In this document: in pieces, positions 17,029-26,110 of the stretch
Layout: every line of letters starts with the position of its first letter
Numbering within the stretch: the stretch's first letter is position 1
NCBI GenBank assembly: GCA_044222685.1
Contig: JBGAMU010000004.1
Span: 33,653-97,652 of the forward strand
Origin: JAEUPI01 sp044222685
Lineage (GTDB): Bacteria > Pseudomonadota > Gammaproteobacteria > Burkholderiales > Burkholderiaceae_C
Length of the DNA: 64,000 nt
Direction: 5' to 3'
The notes under the pieces: generated by a model
What the model was told of the DNA's origin: nothing
Database searches by the model: none
The model's input: only the letters and a program-made list of their open reading frames with translations
Program-made: the position numbers and the translations under genes

Positions 17029-18369
17029 TCACAGCAGCAGCCGCCACCAGACCTGCAGCGCGCGCTGGCGCTCCGCGCTATCGCGCCACCACCACAACCC
17101 CGTGCCCAGCTGCTGACGGGCCGACAGATCGACCTGCGCACTGCCGTTCACGCCGGCAATGCGACCGGCGGCGAAGCGCTGCGACGTGGGCAACGCTGTC
17201 CCGCGCGACGCCACCAGCGCCAGCCGTGCCTGCGCCACCTGCACGACCAGGCCCACGCTGCCGAGCGTGGTGTCGCCGCCCGCCGGGTGGCCGAGCGGCA
17301 TGCGGTCCTGCGTGTAGCCCTGCCGGTAGACGCTGTGCGTATAGGTGATGCCGGGCGGCCTGCCGGCGCCATAGGCATGGCCGGCGATCAGGTCGTTCCA
17401 CTCGACGAAGCCGTGCACCACCGCGCCGTGCAGCCGCCAGCGCGCCTGCAGGCCGGTCTGAAACAGATAGGCGCTCGGCAGGTAGCCCTCCTCGTCCTCG
17501 CCGATCATCTGGCCATAGAACGCGTCGCCGCGGTCGGCGCCCAGTTGCAGCCGCCAGTCGAAGCCGGCGAGCTGGTTGCCGGGCTGGTTGTCGGGCGTGA
17601 CGTCACGCTCGCCTGCGTTGTCATTGCCGAGCACGCCGCGCAACAGCGTGGGCAGGTCTTCGCGTCGCCCGCGCCCACCCCACTGCAGCGCCCGCGACAG
17701 ACCGAGCTGCAGGCGGCTGAACGGCTGCACCTGCAGCCGCATGCCGATCAAGGCAGGCCGCCGGGGCTCGTCGTGGCCGAACAACCGCGCGAAAAACACA
17801 TCGGCCGACCACGGCCCGAGCCAACGCAGCCACGGGTGCTCGCTCGCCTGCGGTTGCGGCCGCCGCCATCCCACCGCGGCCAGCGGTAGTGCCGCCCCGT
17901 CCAGGATCAGGCTGCCGGTCCAGCCCGGCCCCCAATGGCGACGTTGCACCGACGCGTACCACTCGCCGCCGCCTTGGCGCCAGGCCAGCTCGCTGTCATC
18001 GAGGTTCCAGCGCCGCCCCGGCACGGGCTGCAATGGCGGCGCGGCGCCGGTGGCGCGCACGTCGGTCCAGCCGGCGCCCAGGCGCAGGCGGATATCGTCG
18101 TCGCGCAGCGTGACGAGTCCCTGCGCACCGCCACGGCCGCGCACGACCGGGCTGACGAACCACGGCGTGTCGACGCCTGGCCCGTCGGCGGCGAGCGTGA
18201 CGCCGTCGGGCGGCAACGTGACGGCGAGCTCGGTGCTGCGTCCGGCCGGCACGCCGGCGCGCGGTTCCTCGGCGCGGGCACCCGGGTGAACCGCCGCTGC
18301 GGTCAGCACCGACAAGGCCAGCACCATCAACGCCGACGTACCGGTGAAGTCGCAGTTAGCCAACGGCAT
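17029..18369 (-). CDS. Capsule assembly Wzi family outer-membrane protein
   Basis: About 446 residues. A hydrophobic signal (LMVLALSVLTAAAV, then GARA) precedes a mostly beta protein. Diagnostic segments are RRHWGPGWTGSLILDG, WADVFF-like PWSADVFFARLFG and MRLQVQPFSRLQLGLSRALQWGG, which match Wzi, the outer-membrane lectin-like barrel that tethers capsule polysaccharide. The last residues (VWWRLLL) are consistent with a barrel end. The start is uncertain: ATG at 18369 gives a long n-region and ATG at 18327 begins directly with the hydrophobic core; neither has a good ribosome site. No capsule genes are nearby. Confidence 0.75.
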   Translation of the reverse strand: MPLANCDFTGTSALMVLALSVLTAAAVHPGARAEEPRAGVPAGRSTELAVTLPPDGVTLAADGPGVDTPWFVSPVVRGRGGAQGLVTLRDDDIRLRLGAGWTDVRATGAAPPLQPVPGRRWNLDDSELAWRQGGGEWYASVQRRHWGPGWTGSLILDGAALPLAAVGWRRPQPQASEHPWLRWLGPWSADVFFARLFGHDEPRRPALIGMRLQVQPFSRLQLGLSRALQWGGRGRREDLPTLLRGVLGNDNAGERDVTPDNQPGNQLAGFDWRLQLGADRGDAFYGQMIGEDEEGYLPSAYLFQTGLQARWRLHGAVVHGFVEWNDLIAGHAYGAGRPPGITYTHSVYRQGYTQDRMPLGHPAGGDTTLGSVGLVVQVAQARLALVASRGTALPTSQRFAAGRIAGVNGSAQVDLSARQQLGTGLWWWRDSAERQRALQVWWRLLL

Positions 18370-18513
18370 GGGTCCCAGGGCATTGTGGTGCCGCCGCGAT
18401 GGGCACACCGGTCGCGCGGGCTTGTGCAACAGCTTGTGCAACACCTCGATCGGCGCCGGCGACACGACGATGAGATGATGCGGGGCCCGCACCCCCACAC
18501 AGGTTCGCCAGCC

Positions 18514-19194
18514 ATGCTGAAGTTCTACTACTCGCTCGCGCCCAATCCGATGAAGGTCGCGCTGTTCCTCGAGGAGTCCGGCCTGCCGTACGAGGCCATC
18601 CCGGTGGATACGCGCAAGGGCGAGCAGCATGCCGCGGCCTTCATGGCGCTGAACCCGAACGCCAAGGTGCCGGTGATCGTCGACGACGCGACCACCGTGT
18701 TCGACAGCAGCGCGATCCTGCTGTATCTCGCCGAGAAGACCGGGCAGTTCCTGCCCGCGCCGAACGACCGCGGACCGATGCTGTCGTGGCTGATGTTCAC
18801 AGCCTCCGGCATCGGGCCGTTCACCGGCCAATGCGTGCACTTCAAGCACTACGCGCCCGAGCCGAATCCCTATGCGCTGAACCGTTACGACTTCGAAGCC
18901 TGGCGGCACTGGAAGATCCTCGATGCGCACCTGGCCGACCGGCCGTGGATGATCAGCGACCGCTACACGCTGCTCGACATGGCCGTATGGGGCTGGGCGC
19001 GCGCCGTGGCGTTCGCCCTCGGCGCCGACGCCTGGGACAAGCTGCCGCACGTGAAGCGCCTGTTCGACGCGGTGAGTGCGCGGCCGGCCGCGCAGCGCGC
19101 AGCGGCGCTGAAGGACCGCCACGCCTTCAAGACCGAGATGGACGATGACGCGCGACGCGCGATGTTCCCGCAGAACGTGCGCCTGAAGGCCTGA
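18514..19194 (+). CDS. Glutathione S-transferase family protein (YfcG/GstB-like)
   Basis: 226 residues with both GST domains. The N-terminal thioredoxin fold starts LKFYYSLAPNPMKVALFLEE, with the glutathione-binding NPNAKVPVIVDD and FDSSAILLYLAEKTG. The C-terminal helical domain has YTLLDMAVWGWAR. It is similar in layout to the YghU-like gene upstream but lacks that extension. The gene starts divergently from the Wzi-like gene and is followed after 26 bases by another GST gene. Confidence 0.85.
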   Translation: MLKFYYSLAPNPMKVALFLEESGLPYEAIPVDTRKGEQHAAAFMALNPNAKVPVIVDDATTVFDSSAILLYLAEKTGQFLPAPNDRGPMLSWLMFTASGIGPFTGQCVHFKHYAPEPNPYALNRYDFEAWRHWKILDAHLADRPWMISDRYTLLDMAVWGWARAVAFALGADAWDKLPHVKRLFDAVSARPAAQRAAALKDRHAFKTEMDDDARRAMFPQNVRLKA

Positions 19195-19220
19195 GCAGCG
19201 CCCGTCCACGCGACCGAAGC

Positions 19221-19853
19221 ATGATCACGCTCTACGACTGCGCCACCGCACCGAGCCCGCGCCGCGCACGCATCCTGCTCGCCGAGAAGGGCGTGGCGCA
19301 CGACACCGTGGCGGTGGACCTGCGCAGCGGCGAGCAGCTCGGCGAGGCATTCCGCCGCATCAACCCGCAGTGCACGGTGCCGGCGCTGCGCACCGAGGAC
19401 GGCCTGGTGCTGACCGACAACGCCGCGATCGCGGCCTACCTGGAGGCGCGTTACCCCGAGCCGCCGCTGATGGGCGTCACGCCAGCCGAGAAGGCCGAGG
19501 TCGCGAGCTGGCACTGGCGCATCGAGTTCGAAGGCCTGATGGCCATCGCCGAGGCCCTGCGCAACGGCTCGCCGGCCATGGCCCACCGCGCACTGCCGGG
19601 GCCGGTGGACTACGAACAGATCCCTGCCCTGGCCGAACGCGGCGCGGCACGGGTGCGGCAGTTCTTCGCGACGCTGAACGATCGCCTCGCGGCGAGCGAA
19701 TTCGTCGCCACCGACCGCTTCAGCATCGCCGACATCACCGCCGTGGTGGCGGTGGACTTCGCGCGCGTGGTCAAGGTCAAGCCGGGTGAGCAGCACCCGC
19801 ATCTCGTGCGCTGGCGTGCGGCGATGGCACTGCGGCCGGCGATGTCGCTCTGA
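19221..19853 (+). CDS. Glutathione S-transferase family protein
   Basis: 210 residues. The N-terminal domain starts ITLYDCATAPSPRRARILLAEKG and carries the cis-proline region INPQCTVPAL and TDNAAIAAYLEARYP for glutathione binding. The C-terminal helical domain has FSIADITAVVAVDFARV. The N-terminal TAPSPR turn suggests a Ser-type catalytic residue as in beta/zeta-like bacterial GSTs (inference). It lies in tandem with the preceding GST gene. The two differ enough that recent duplication is unlikely. Confidence 0.85.
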   Translation: MITLYDCATAPSPRRARILLAEKGVAHDTVAVDLRSGEQLGEAFRRINPQCTVPALRTEDGLVLTDNAAIAAYLEARYPEPPLMGVTPAEKAEVASWHWRIEFEGLMAIAEALRNGSPAMAHRALPGPVDYEQIPALAERGAARVRQFFATLNDRLAASEFVATDRFSIADITAVVAVDFARVVKVKPGEQHPHLVRWRAAMALRPAMSL

Positions 19854-19862
19854 CGCGGCGTG

Positions 19863-21188
19863 ATGAGCGCCACCGCTGCTGGCCGCTTCCGCCGCCGCGG
19901 GCTTGCCCGGCTGAGCGTGGTCGTGCCGCTGACTTGCACACTGCTGGCACCACCAGCCATCGCCGACACGGCGCCAGCGTCGGCGTCGGCACCGGCCAGC
20001 GCAGCCGACCCGGCCGTGGCGGCGAGCGCTGCGCGAGACGGCGCTGCCGAGCAGGCCGCCGCGCTGCAGCTCGCCTTCGCCCGCTGGGTCGCCGACTTTC
20101 GCGCCGGTGCCAAGGCCGCCGGCATCACCGAGGCCACGCTGGCCGCAGCATTCGACGGCGTGCAGTACCTGCCGCGCGTGGTCGAGCTCGACCGCGCGCA
20201 GCCCGAATTCACCCGCACGGTGTGGGACTACCTCGACAGCGCCGTGTCGCCGACACGGGTCGCACGCGGGCAGGACATGCTGCAGCAGGTGCGCGCAGCC
20301 GCCGACGCCGCGGCAGCGCGCTACGGCGTGCCGGCCGGCGTGCTGGTGGCGATCTGGGGCATCGAGAGCAACTACGGTGACCACACCGGCAACCTGCCGA
20401 CGATCGACGCGCTGGCCACGCTGGGCTTCGACGGTCGGCGCGAGAGCTGGGCACGCGGCCAGCTGCTCGCGGCCTTGAAGATCGTGCAGAGCGGCGACAT
20501 CACGCGCGCCGGCCTGCTCGGCTCATGGGCCGGCGCGATGGGGCAGACGCAGCTGCTGCCGTCGAACTTCCTGGCCTACGCGGTGGATGCCGACGGCGAT
20601 GGCCGGCGCAACATCTGGAGCAGCGTGGCCGACGCGCTGGCCTCGACCGGGAACTTCCTGGCGCGCGCGGGCTGGCGCGCCGGCGAAGCGTGGGGCGTCG
20701 AGGTCCGACTGCCGCCCGGCTTCGACGTGGGCCGCGCCGACCCGCAGGTGCGGCTGGCCAGCGCGTCGTGGGCGGCCGACGGCGTGAAGGCGGTCGACGG
20801 CAGCGCGTTGCCCGACTTCGCCGACGGCGCGATCGTGCTGCCCGCAGGCGTGCGCGGCCCGGCCTTTCTGGTGGGACCCAACTTCCGCGCGATCCTGCGT
20901 TACAACAACGCCATCTCCTATGCGCTGGCGGTCGGCCTGCTGGCCCAGCGCATCACCGGCGGCCCCGCCGTGCTGGCCGCCTGGCCACGCGACCTGCAGG
21001 CGCTGTCACGCAGCCAGCTGCTGGCGCTGCAGTCCGCACTCGCTGCACGTGGCTTCGACAACGGCACCCCCGACGGCGTGATGGGGCCGGCCACGCGCGA
21101 TGCCCTGCGCCGATACCAGCGCAGCGTGGGCCTGCCGGCCGACGGCTTCCCGACGGTGGAGCTGCTGCAGCGGCTGCAGCAGCCCTAG
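19863..21188 (+). CDS. Lytic murein transglycosylase, MltB-type, with peptidoglycan-binding domain
   Basis: 441 residues. A basic N-terminus and hydrophobic signal (LSVVVPLTCTLLAPPAIA) export it. The SLT_2 catalytic domain (about 70-370) contains the active-site glutamate in IWGIESNYGDHTG, followed by GSWAGAMGQTQLLPSNFL. The C-terminal 60 residues are a PG_binding_1 repeat (LQSALAARGFDNGTPDGVMG). It cleaves the glycan strand to 1,6-anhydromuramic products in the periplasm. It has no lipobox, so unlike E. coli MltB it is probably soluble. A GTG three bases earlier (19860) is an alternative start. Confidence 0.88.
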   Translation: MSATAAGRFRRRGLARLSVVVPLTCTLLAPPAIADTAPASASAPASAADPAVAASAARDGAAEQAAALQLAFARWVADFRAGAKAAGITEATLAAAFDGVQYLPRVVELDRAQPEFTRTVWDYLDSAVSPTRVARGQDMLQQVRAAADAAAARYGVPAGVLVAIWGIESNYGDHTGNLPTIDALATLGFDGRRESWARGQLLAALKIVQSGDITRAGLLGSWAGAMGQTQLLPSNFLAYAVDADGDGRRNIWSSVADALASTGNFLARAGWRAGEAWGVEVRLPPGFDVGRADPQVRLASASWAADGVKAVDGSALPDFADGAIVLPAGVRGPAFLVGPNFRAILRYNNAISYALAVGLLAQRITGGPAVLAAWPRDLQALSRSQLLALQSALAARGFDNGTPDGVMGPATRDALRRYQRSVGLPADGFPTVELLQRLQQP

Positions 21189-21210
21189 CTGTTGCGTTCC
21201 TAAGGCTTGC

Positions 21211-21390
21211 TCAGGGGTAGATGCGCGCCGGGTGCGCGGCGCGGTAGTCGGCCCGCTTGGCCTGGTGCGCTGCCAGGCGCTCCTTGGCGCCCGTCAGCCC
21301 CCGCTTCTGGTCACGCAACGCGCGCTTCACGCGATCGCGCAGCACGTGAAGTCGGGTGCGGTGCTTGTGGGCGGCAATGGCATTGGACAT
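21211..21390 (-). CDS. Small basic protein, unknown
   Basis: 59 residues, very rich in Arg, Lys and His, with a helical central part (HVLRDRVKRALRDQKRGLTGAKERL). No signal peptide or known domain. The ATG at 21390 lacks a clear ribosome site. The frame stays open further upstream, but that part is low-complexity. It could be a nucleic-acid-associated protein (guess) or not a gene at all. Confidence 0.4.
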   Translation of the reverse strand: MSNAIAAHKHRTRLHVLRDRVKRALRDQKRGLTGAKERLAAHQAKRADYRAAHPARIYP

Positions 21391-21615
21391 GCGTGGGCTT
21401 TCGTTGAGGGAAGACACGGTATACACCAGTTCGCTCACGACCTTTCCGCGTTCCACCACAGAGCCAGCGCCAGCAGTGCCGGCAATACCTGCCGGCGGCG
21501 CGCATCGCCTGCCTGTCGGACAACGCCGACGCCCGATCAGGGGATACCCCCTCACGTCGGACATTGGCGAACGCCGCGTCATCGGGCAAGCTGCGCCATC
21601 GGCTCGGAACGACGG

Positions 21616-22095
21616 ATGATGAATTCACTCGGTGCGGCCCTCTTCGCCTGCGGCCTGCTGGCGACACCGGCGCTCGCCGAGCAGCCGCTCGCCTATGCCG
21701 ACACCATCGAGGCCGCGCTGGAGAACTGCCACGACGGGTTGCATGCACTGATCGAACCGAGTGTCGAGCCACCCACCATCGCGTTCCAGGCCGGTTCGCG
21801 CGACGTGCGCATCTTCTTCGGCAACCTGAGCGTGGACTATGCCGAGCAAGGCACGGCGGGCCGGCACCATCGCCCCGAGGCCCAGCTGACGATCACCTGC
21901 ACCCGCTCGGTGGCCTGCGTCTGGAGCGGCCCGTTTGACGCGGTGATGACGCAGGCCCGCGCCGAGCACGGCGTGGTGCCGCTGTCGGCGCTGCCGCAGC
22001 GCGCCAGCTCGCTGGTGCTGTATTGCCCCGACCTGCGAGCGGCCCGCCGGCTGCACCACGCCCTGCTCGCGTTCCAGCACGCCGTGGCGCCCTGA
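21616..22095 (+). CDS. Exported protein of unknown function
   Basis: 159 residues. A clean signal peptide (LGAALFACGLLATPALA) is cleaved about residue 22. The mature part has four cysteines, including the strand pair LTITCTRSVACVW, which could form disulfides in the periplasm. I recognise no family. The gene starts with ATGATG. It is separated from the small basic gene by a 225-base divergent gap in which I see no clear promoter. Confidence 0.65.
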   Translation: MMNSLGAALFACGLLATPALAEQPLAYADTIEAALENCHDGLHALIEPSVEPPTIAFQAGSRDVRIFFGNLSVDYAEQGTAGRHHRPEAQLTITCTRSVACVWSGPFDAVMTQARAEHGVVPLSALPQRASSLVLYCPDLRAARRLHHALLAFQHAVAP

Positions 22096-22132
22096 CGTCG
22101 CCCCTACGATCGCAGGCCGCAGGCGAAATCGT

Positions 22133-22504
22133 TCAGCGCTCTTCGACCGCCTCGATGCGCAACCGTCGGCGCAAGGCACCCTGCACGCGGGAGACGGCGC
22201 GCACACGCAGCCCTGCACTCTCGGCCACGTCGACGCGCTGTTGATAGTCCAGGCTGTCGGTCTGCCCCGGGTTGTGGGTGGCAATCTGTCGCGACCAGGC
22301 CTGGCGGCCATCGATCTCGACGGTCATGCCGTGCCAGGCGCCCTGCGCGTCGGCAGGGCACTGCACCTCGAAGCGCACGTCGACTTGAAAACGCCGCACG
22401 CGCCCGAGCGCCGGTGGCACGTCCAGCAGGGCCACGTCGGCGTCGCCGACGTCGACCTGCCACTGTTCCGGGGCGGTGTCCTGCGATCTGCGGTGAAGCG
22501 CCAT
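22133..22504 (-). CDS. Hypothetical protein, beta-rich
   Basis: 123 residues without a signal peptide. Alternating hydrophobic strands (VRRFQVDVRFEVQC, MTVEIDGRQAW) suggest a beta-sandwich. GGAG six bases before the ATG supports the start. It converges on the exported protein gene and lies downstream of the barrel-like gene on the same strand, 58 bases away. No function can be assigned. Confidence 0.55.
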   Translation of the reverse strand: MALHRRSQDTAPEQWQVDVGDADVALLDVPPALGRVRRFQVDVRFEVQCPADAQGAWHGMTVEIDGRQAWSRQIATHNPGQTDSLDYQQRVDVAESAGLRVRAVSRVQGALRRRLRIEAVEER

Positions 22505-22562
22505 GTCGACTCCGGTGCGACGATGGACCGAAGGCTACCGCGACGCGTAATCCCGTGCTGTG

Positions 22563-23186
22563 CTAGTAGCCCTTGGTGAACTGCGCGTAGACCACGCCCG
22601 GCATCGTGCCGTCGGGCAGCTTCACGCGCGGCACCGCGACGACGTTGATGCCCAGGCTCCAGCGCTTGTGCGTCGCCGACAGCACCGGCAGCGCCGCGGG
22701 CACCAGCACGTGCTGGCCGTCGAAGCGCAGCGTGCGGTAGAAGATGAACGCGCCCGCGCCGGCGTCGACGCTGTAACGCACGTCATCGACCAGACGCTTC
22801 TGCCAGGTGTGGCCGGCGTAGCCGCCCATCGCATCGAGGCTGTCCTTCATGACGCCGAACGCCGTCTTGCCGACCCAGCCGGCCCAGTCGTCGCCCAGGC
22901 TGCGCTCGAGCTGCACGCCGATGCCCCAGTTGCGTTCGTTGAACCGGCGATCGGGCAGCGCGTGGCCGTCCTCGTCCACCGGCCCGTCGAAGTGGTGGCT
23001 CATGCCGGGCAGCTGCACGGTCAACTGCTGTGCCGGCGACGGCCACGGCTTGGCCACCGCATCGGTCGGAGCGGCGCTGGTATCGACGGCCGTGCGCATG
23101 ATCGACCGCGGCACGATCTCCGCGTGCACAATGCCACACAGGCCGACGCAGGCCCCCACCAGCGTGACGCCACGAACCCAGTTCAT
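22563..23186 (-). CDS. Exported beta-rich protein, possible small outer-membrane barrel
   Basis: 207 residues. The signal peptide VTLVGACVGLCGIVHA is followed by segments alternating polar and aromatic residues: RNWGIGVQLERSL, WAGWVGKTAFGVMKDS, GAGAFIFYRTLRFDG, WSLGINVVAVPRV and a C-terminal VVYAQFTKGY. Size and strand pattern resemble eight-stranded barrels such as PagP, but I cannot confirm PagP catalytic residues. GGAG lies six bases before the ATG. The protein belongs to a set seen in Burkholderiales without assigned function (from memory, not checked). Confidence 0.6.
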   Translation of the reverse strand: MNWVRGVTLVGACVGLCGIVHAEIVPRSIMRTAVDTSAAPTDAVAKPWPSPAQQLTVQLPGMSHHFDGPVDEDGHALPDRRFNERNWGIGVQLERSLGDDWAGWVGKTAFGVMKDSLDAMGGYAGHTWQKRLVDDVRYSVDAGAGAFIFYRTLRFDGQHVLVPAALPVLSATHKRWSLGINVVAVPRVKLPDGTMPGVVYAQFTKGY

Positions 23187-23380
23187 TCGCTGCTCCGATT
23201 GCCCTGAATGGGTTGTCGGCCGGTCGGCACGACTCTCGAGTGCAGCGCCGGTGTAACCGGCATGGGTTGCGCGATAGTTGGCGTGCGTCGTGCACGGCCG
23301 CCGGCTGCCGCGGCGCGAACGGGGCTACGCCACGCTGCTGCGGTGGCTGCGCATCAGCGCCGGCTCATTGACCGTGAGAG

Positions 23381-23611
23381 CTATTGCGCCCGGGCGCGCG
23401 ACCGCTGCGCGCCTGCCTGACCGCTGGCGCGGTCGGCCTTGGCGCTCTCCTGCGCATCGATCTGCGCGTCGTAGAGCGCCGCGTATTCATCGGGCGCGAC
23501 ACGCGGAGGTTTGCTCAGTTGCAGGCAGACCCGGCTCTGCAGGTTGGCCAGGGAGCCGACGTGGGCCGACAGCGCGCTGGATTGGTCCAGCAGGAGGACG
23601 AATGGATTCAT
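23381..23611 (-). CDS. Small hypothetical protein
   Basis: 76 residues. A hydrophobic start (NPFVLLLDQSSALSAHVGSL) precedes a charged Ala/Gln/Arg tail. One Cys is in SRVCLQLSKPP. No good ribosome site; an ATG at 23632 in the same frame is an alternative. It lies downstream of the exported protein gene on the same strand. Coding status is uncertain. Confidence 0.4.
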   Translation of the reverse strand: MNPFVLLLDQSSALSAHVGSLANLQSRVCLQLSKPPRVAPDEYAALYDAQIDAQESAKADRASGQAGAQRSRARAQ

Positions 23612-23667
23612 GGCTGCGAATGCTGCGGGCATGCCGCCTGTAGGGTCTTGACGGCGGTCAACGACCG

Positions 23668-24210
23668 TCAGCGGTCGCAGTGGCCGGGCGAGACCGGGTG
23701 GCGATCCTTCACGCAGCGGCCGAGTTGCACGTCCATGACGCGCAAGGATCCCGCCGCCGCGCGCCAGGCGATCACGAACGGCCGGGCCTCGCCCTTGGCC
23801 GTCACGACGTAGGTGTAGGCCATGTGGCCCTCCGAGCCGTCCTCGAAGGTGGCGGGCGTGACGCGGATCGCATCGCCCAGCCGGGCGGCATCGAGGAAGA
23901 ACGGCAACACCTCGTTGGCCGCGAACTGTTCGATCGCGGTCGCTCCGTTGACGCGCACCGGCACCTCGTCGAAGGCGTTCACCACGGCGGCCAGGTCGCC
24001 GGCCGCGGCCGCGCGGACGAACGGCTGGATGGCCCCGCGATGATCCGGCGCCACCGGATTCGGCTTGCGCAACGACAACACGTTGCCGCGCCGCACGGCG
24101 CTCGCGGCGTCGGCGCCGGACTCCACGGCCGGCCCGGTGGCGCCGGCAGCGACCGTCTGCCAGGCCAGCAGCAGGGCCAGCCCCGTCGACCACAGGTTCC
24201 TGGTGTTCAT
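23668..24210 (-). CDS. Exported protein of unknown function, SnoaL/NTF2-like size
   Basis: 180 residues. The signal peptide LALLLAWQTVAAGA is followed by a helical lead and an alpha/beta part: FVRAAAAGDLAAVVNAFDEVPV, then strands AYTYVVTAKGEARPFVIAWR and LRVMDVQLGRCV. The pattern of an alpha-helical cone followed by curved strands could be an NTF2-like fold, which I infer only from the order of elements. The ATG at 24210 begins directly at the signal peptide. Two C-terminal cysteines may pair. Confidence 0.55.
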   Translation of the reverse strand: MNTRNLWSTGLALLLAWQTVAAGATGPAVESGADAASAVRRGNVLSLRKPNPVAPDHRGAIQPFVRAAAAGDLAAVVNAFDEVPVRVNGATAIEQFAANEVLPFFLDAARLGDAIRVTPATFEDGSEGHMAYTYVVTAKGEARPFVIAWRAAAGSLRVMDVQLGRCVKDRHPVSPGHCDR

Positions 24211-24363
24211 GACCACGATCTCGATTCGATGCCGCCGATGATCGGCCAATGTGGCCGTGCCCCGGGGACCGCGTCAACGACCTGCGGCGAGGGATCGGCG
24301 GGTCGCGGCAGTTTTGCTCGCAGTCGACGAGGTTGTGCGCGCTCTCGTGCTGCGTGAAGCGCT

Positions 24364-25170
24364 CTACTGCGTGGCGGTCAGGCCGCCATCGACATAGACG
24401 ACCTGGCCGGTGACGAAGCTCGCCGCCGCGCTGCACAGGAAGTGCACCGGACCCGCCACGTCCTCGGGCTCGGCCACGCGCCCGAGCGGGATGCGCTGCA
24501 ACAGCCGCTCGCGCACCTGCGGATCGGCCAGCCAGTGGCGACCCATCTCGCCGCGCACCACCGTCGGCGCGACACCGTTGACCGTGATGCCGTGCTGGCA
24601 CAGCTCCACCGCATGCTGCCGGATCAGCAGCACCAGCGCGCCCTTGGAGGCGCAATAGGCCGAATAACCACGATCGCGCATGCCGAGCTGGGCCCGCACC
24701 GACAGCACATGGATCTGCCGGCCCGGCGCGCGTCCGGCCGCGACTGCGGCGATCTGCCAGCGCGCAACGGCCTGCGCCAGGAACATCGCCGCGCGCAGGT
24801 TGACCTGCACGACTTCGTCGAAGGCCTCTTCGGTCACGTCGGCGATGCGTTGCTCGCGCTGCATGCCGACGCAGTTGACCAGCAGATCGAGCGCGCCGAA
24901 ATGCGTGGCCACGCGTTCGGTGGCGGCGCGGATCTGCGCCGTGTCCTTCATGTCCATGGCCAGCCCCAGCGCGCGATGGCCGGCGCCGGCCAGCTCCGCC
25001 GCGAGCGACTCGGCCTTGGCGGCATCGCGCCCGGCCACCGCGACCGCAGCGCCGGCCTGCGCCAGCTGCCAGGCCACCGCGCGACCGATGTCACCGTACC
25101 CGCCCGGCACGAAGGCCACGCGGTCGGCGAGCGAGAACGACAGGGGGGCGAACGGCTCGGGCACTCTCAT
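24364..25170 (-). CDS. SDR family oxidoreductase in the binding-protein/livH operon
   Basis: 268 residues. It is a classical SDR with a slightly altered nucleotide motif (PGGYGDIG in place of TGGxxGIG), NCVGM in place of NNAG, a YCASK catalytic Tyr/Lys pair and the C-terminal VVYVDGG strand. Its ATG follows the livH stop directly (TGAATG), so it is the last gene of the rpiR-iolC-binding protein-livH series. Position suggests that it oxidises or reduces the imported compound or an intermediate. The altered Gly motif is tolerable in the family. Confidence 0.85.
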   Translation of the reverse strand: MRVPEPFAPLSFSLADRVAFVPGGYGDIGRAVAWQLAQAGAAVAVAGRDAAKAESLAAELAGAGHRALGLAMDMKDTAQIRAATERVATHFGALDLLVNCVGMQREQRIADVTEEAFDEVVQVNLRAAMFLAQAVARWQIAAVAAGRAPGRQIHVLSVRAQLGMRDRGYSAYCASKGALVLLIRQHAVELCQHGITVNGVAPTVVRGEMGRHWLADPQVRERLLQRIPLGRVAEPEDVAGPVHFLCSAAASFVTGQVVYVDGGLTATQ

Positions 25171-26088
25171 TCAGTTGTCCAGGATGCTCTTGCGCCCGAA
25201 CAGGCCGCGTGCACGAAACGTGATCACCGCGATGAACAGCAGGTACATCGACAGCATCGACCACTCCGACGCGAAGGCGCCCGACAGGCCGACGACCATG
25301 CCGACCATCAGCCCCGCGGCCACCGCGCCCCACAGCGAGCCGACGCCGCCCAGCACGATGACCAGGAAGGCCGGCACCACCGCATCGACGCCGACGCCGG
25401 GGCGGATGCCCCAGATCGGCGCCATCACCACGCCGGCCAGTGCGGCCAGCGCGACACCGAGCGCGAACACGGCCGAGCGCAGGCGGCCGAGATGGATGCC
25501 GAGCGCGCGCACCATCTCGCTGTCGTGCGCGCCGGCCTTGATGATGGCGCCGTAGGGTGTCTTCTCGAGAAAGAGCCACAGCGCCGCGATGGCCAGCACC
25601 GAGAAGCCGCAGGCGAACAGGCGATAGCGCGAGTAGAGGATGTCGCCCAGCACGATGGCGCCCGACAGCGCCTCGGGCAGCGCCAGCTGCTGCTCGTTGG
25701 AACCCCACGCCAGGCGGATCGCCTCTTCGATCACCAGCGCGGCGCCGAAGGTCAGCAGCAGGCCGTACAACGGGTCGCGACCGTAGGTGCGCCGCAGGCA
25801 CAGCTCGAGCAGCAGCCCGAACGCGCCGACCAGCACCGGCGCGATGAACAGCGCCAGCGCATAGCGCGTGCCCAGCGGCAGCCCCAGATAGGCGGCCTGC
25901 CACTCGGGCAGCCAGTTCAGGCGCGGCGCCAGCACCGCCAGCGCCGCGTACATGCCGAGCGCGAACAGCGAGCCGTGCGCCAGGTTGATGGTCTCCATCA
26001 CGCCGACGATCAGCATGAAGCCGAGCGCGACCAGGGCGAACAGCAACCCGAGCGTGAGCCCGTTGAACAGGTGCGGCAGCAGGCTCAT
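25171..26088 (-). CDS. livH: Branched-chain-type ABC transporter permease (LivH family)
   Basis: 305 residues, eight or so membrane helices. The family hallmarks are LFNGLTLGLLFALVALGFMLIVG split over the first helix pair, ETINLAHGSLFALGMY and the cytoplasmic coupling region SEMVRALGIHLGRL followed by FALGVALAALAGVV. It needs a LivM-type partner, which is encoded across the divergent promoter at 30552-31577. The substrate need not be an amino acid; this family also imports urea, amides, aromatic acids and sugars-like compounds. The gap to the binding-protein gene is 22 bases. Confidence 0.9.
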   Translation of the reverse strand: MSLLPHLFNGLTLGLLFALVALGFMLIVGVMETINLAHGSLFALGMYAALAVLAPRLNWLPEWQAAYLGLPLGTRYALALFIAPVLVGAFGLLLELCLRRTYGRDPLYGLLLTFGAALVIEEAIRLAWGSNEQQLALPEALSGAIVLGDILYSRYRLFACGFSVLAIAALWLFLEKTPYGAIIKAGAHDSEMVRALGIHLGRLRSAVFALGVALAALAGVVMAPIWGIRPGVGVDAVVPAFLVIVLGGVGSLWGAVAAGLMVGMVVGLSGAFASEWSMLSMYLLFIAVITFRARGLFGRKSILDN

Positions 26089-26110
26089 CGACCGGGCCGG
26101 GTCCTGCCGT

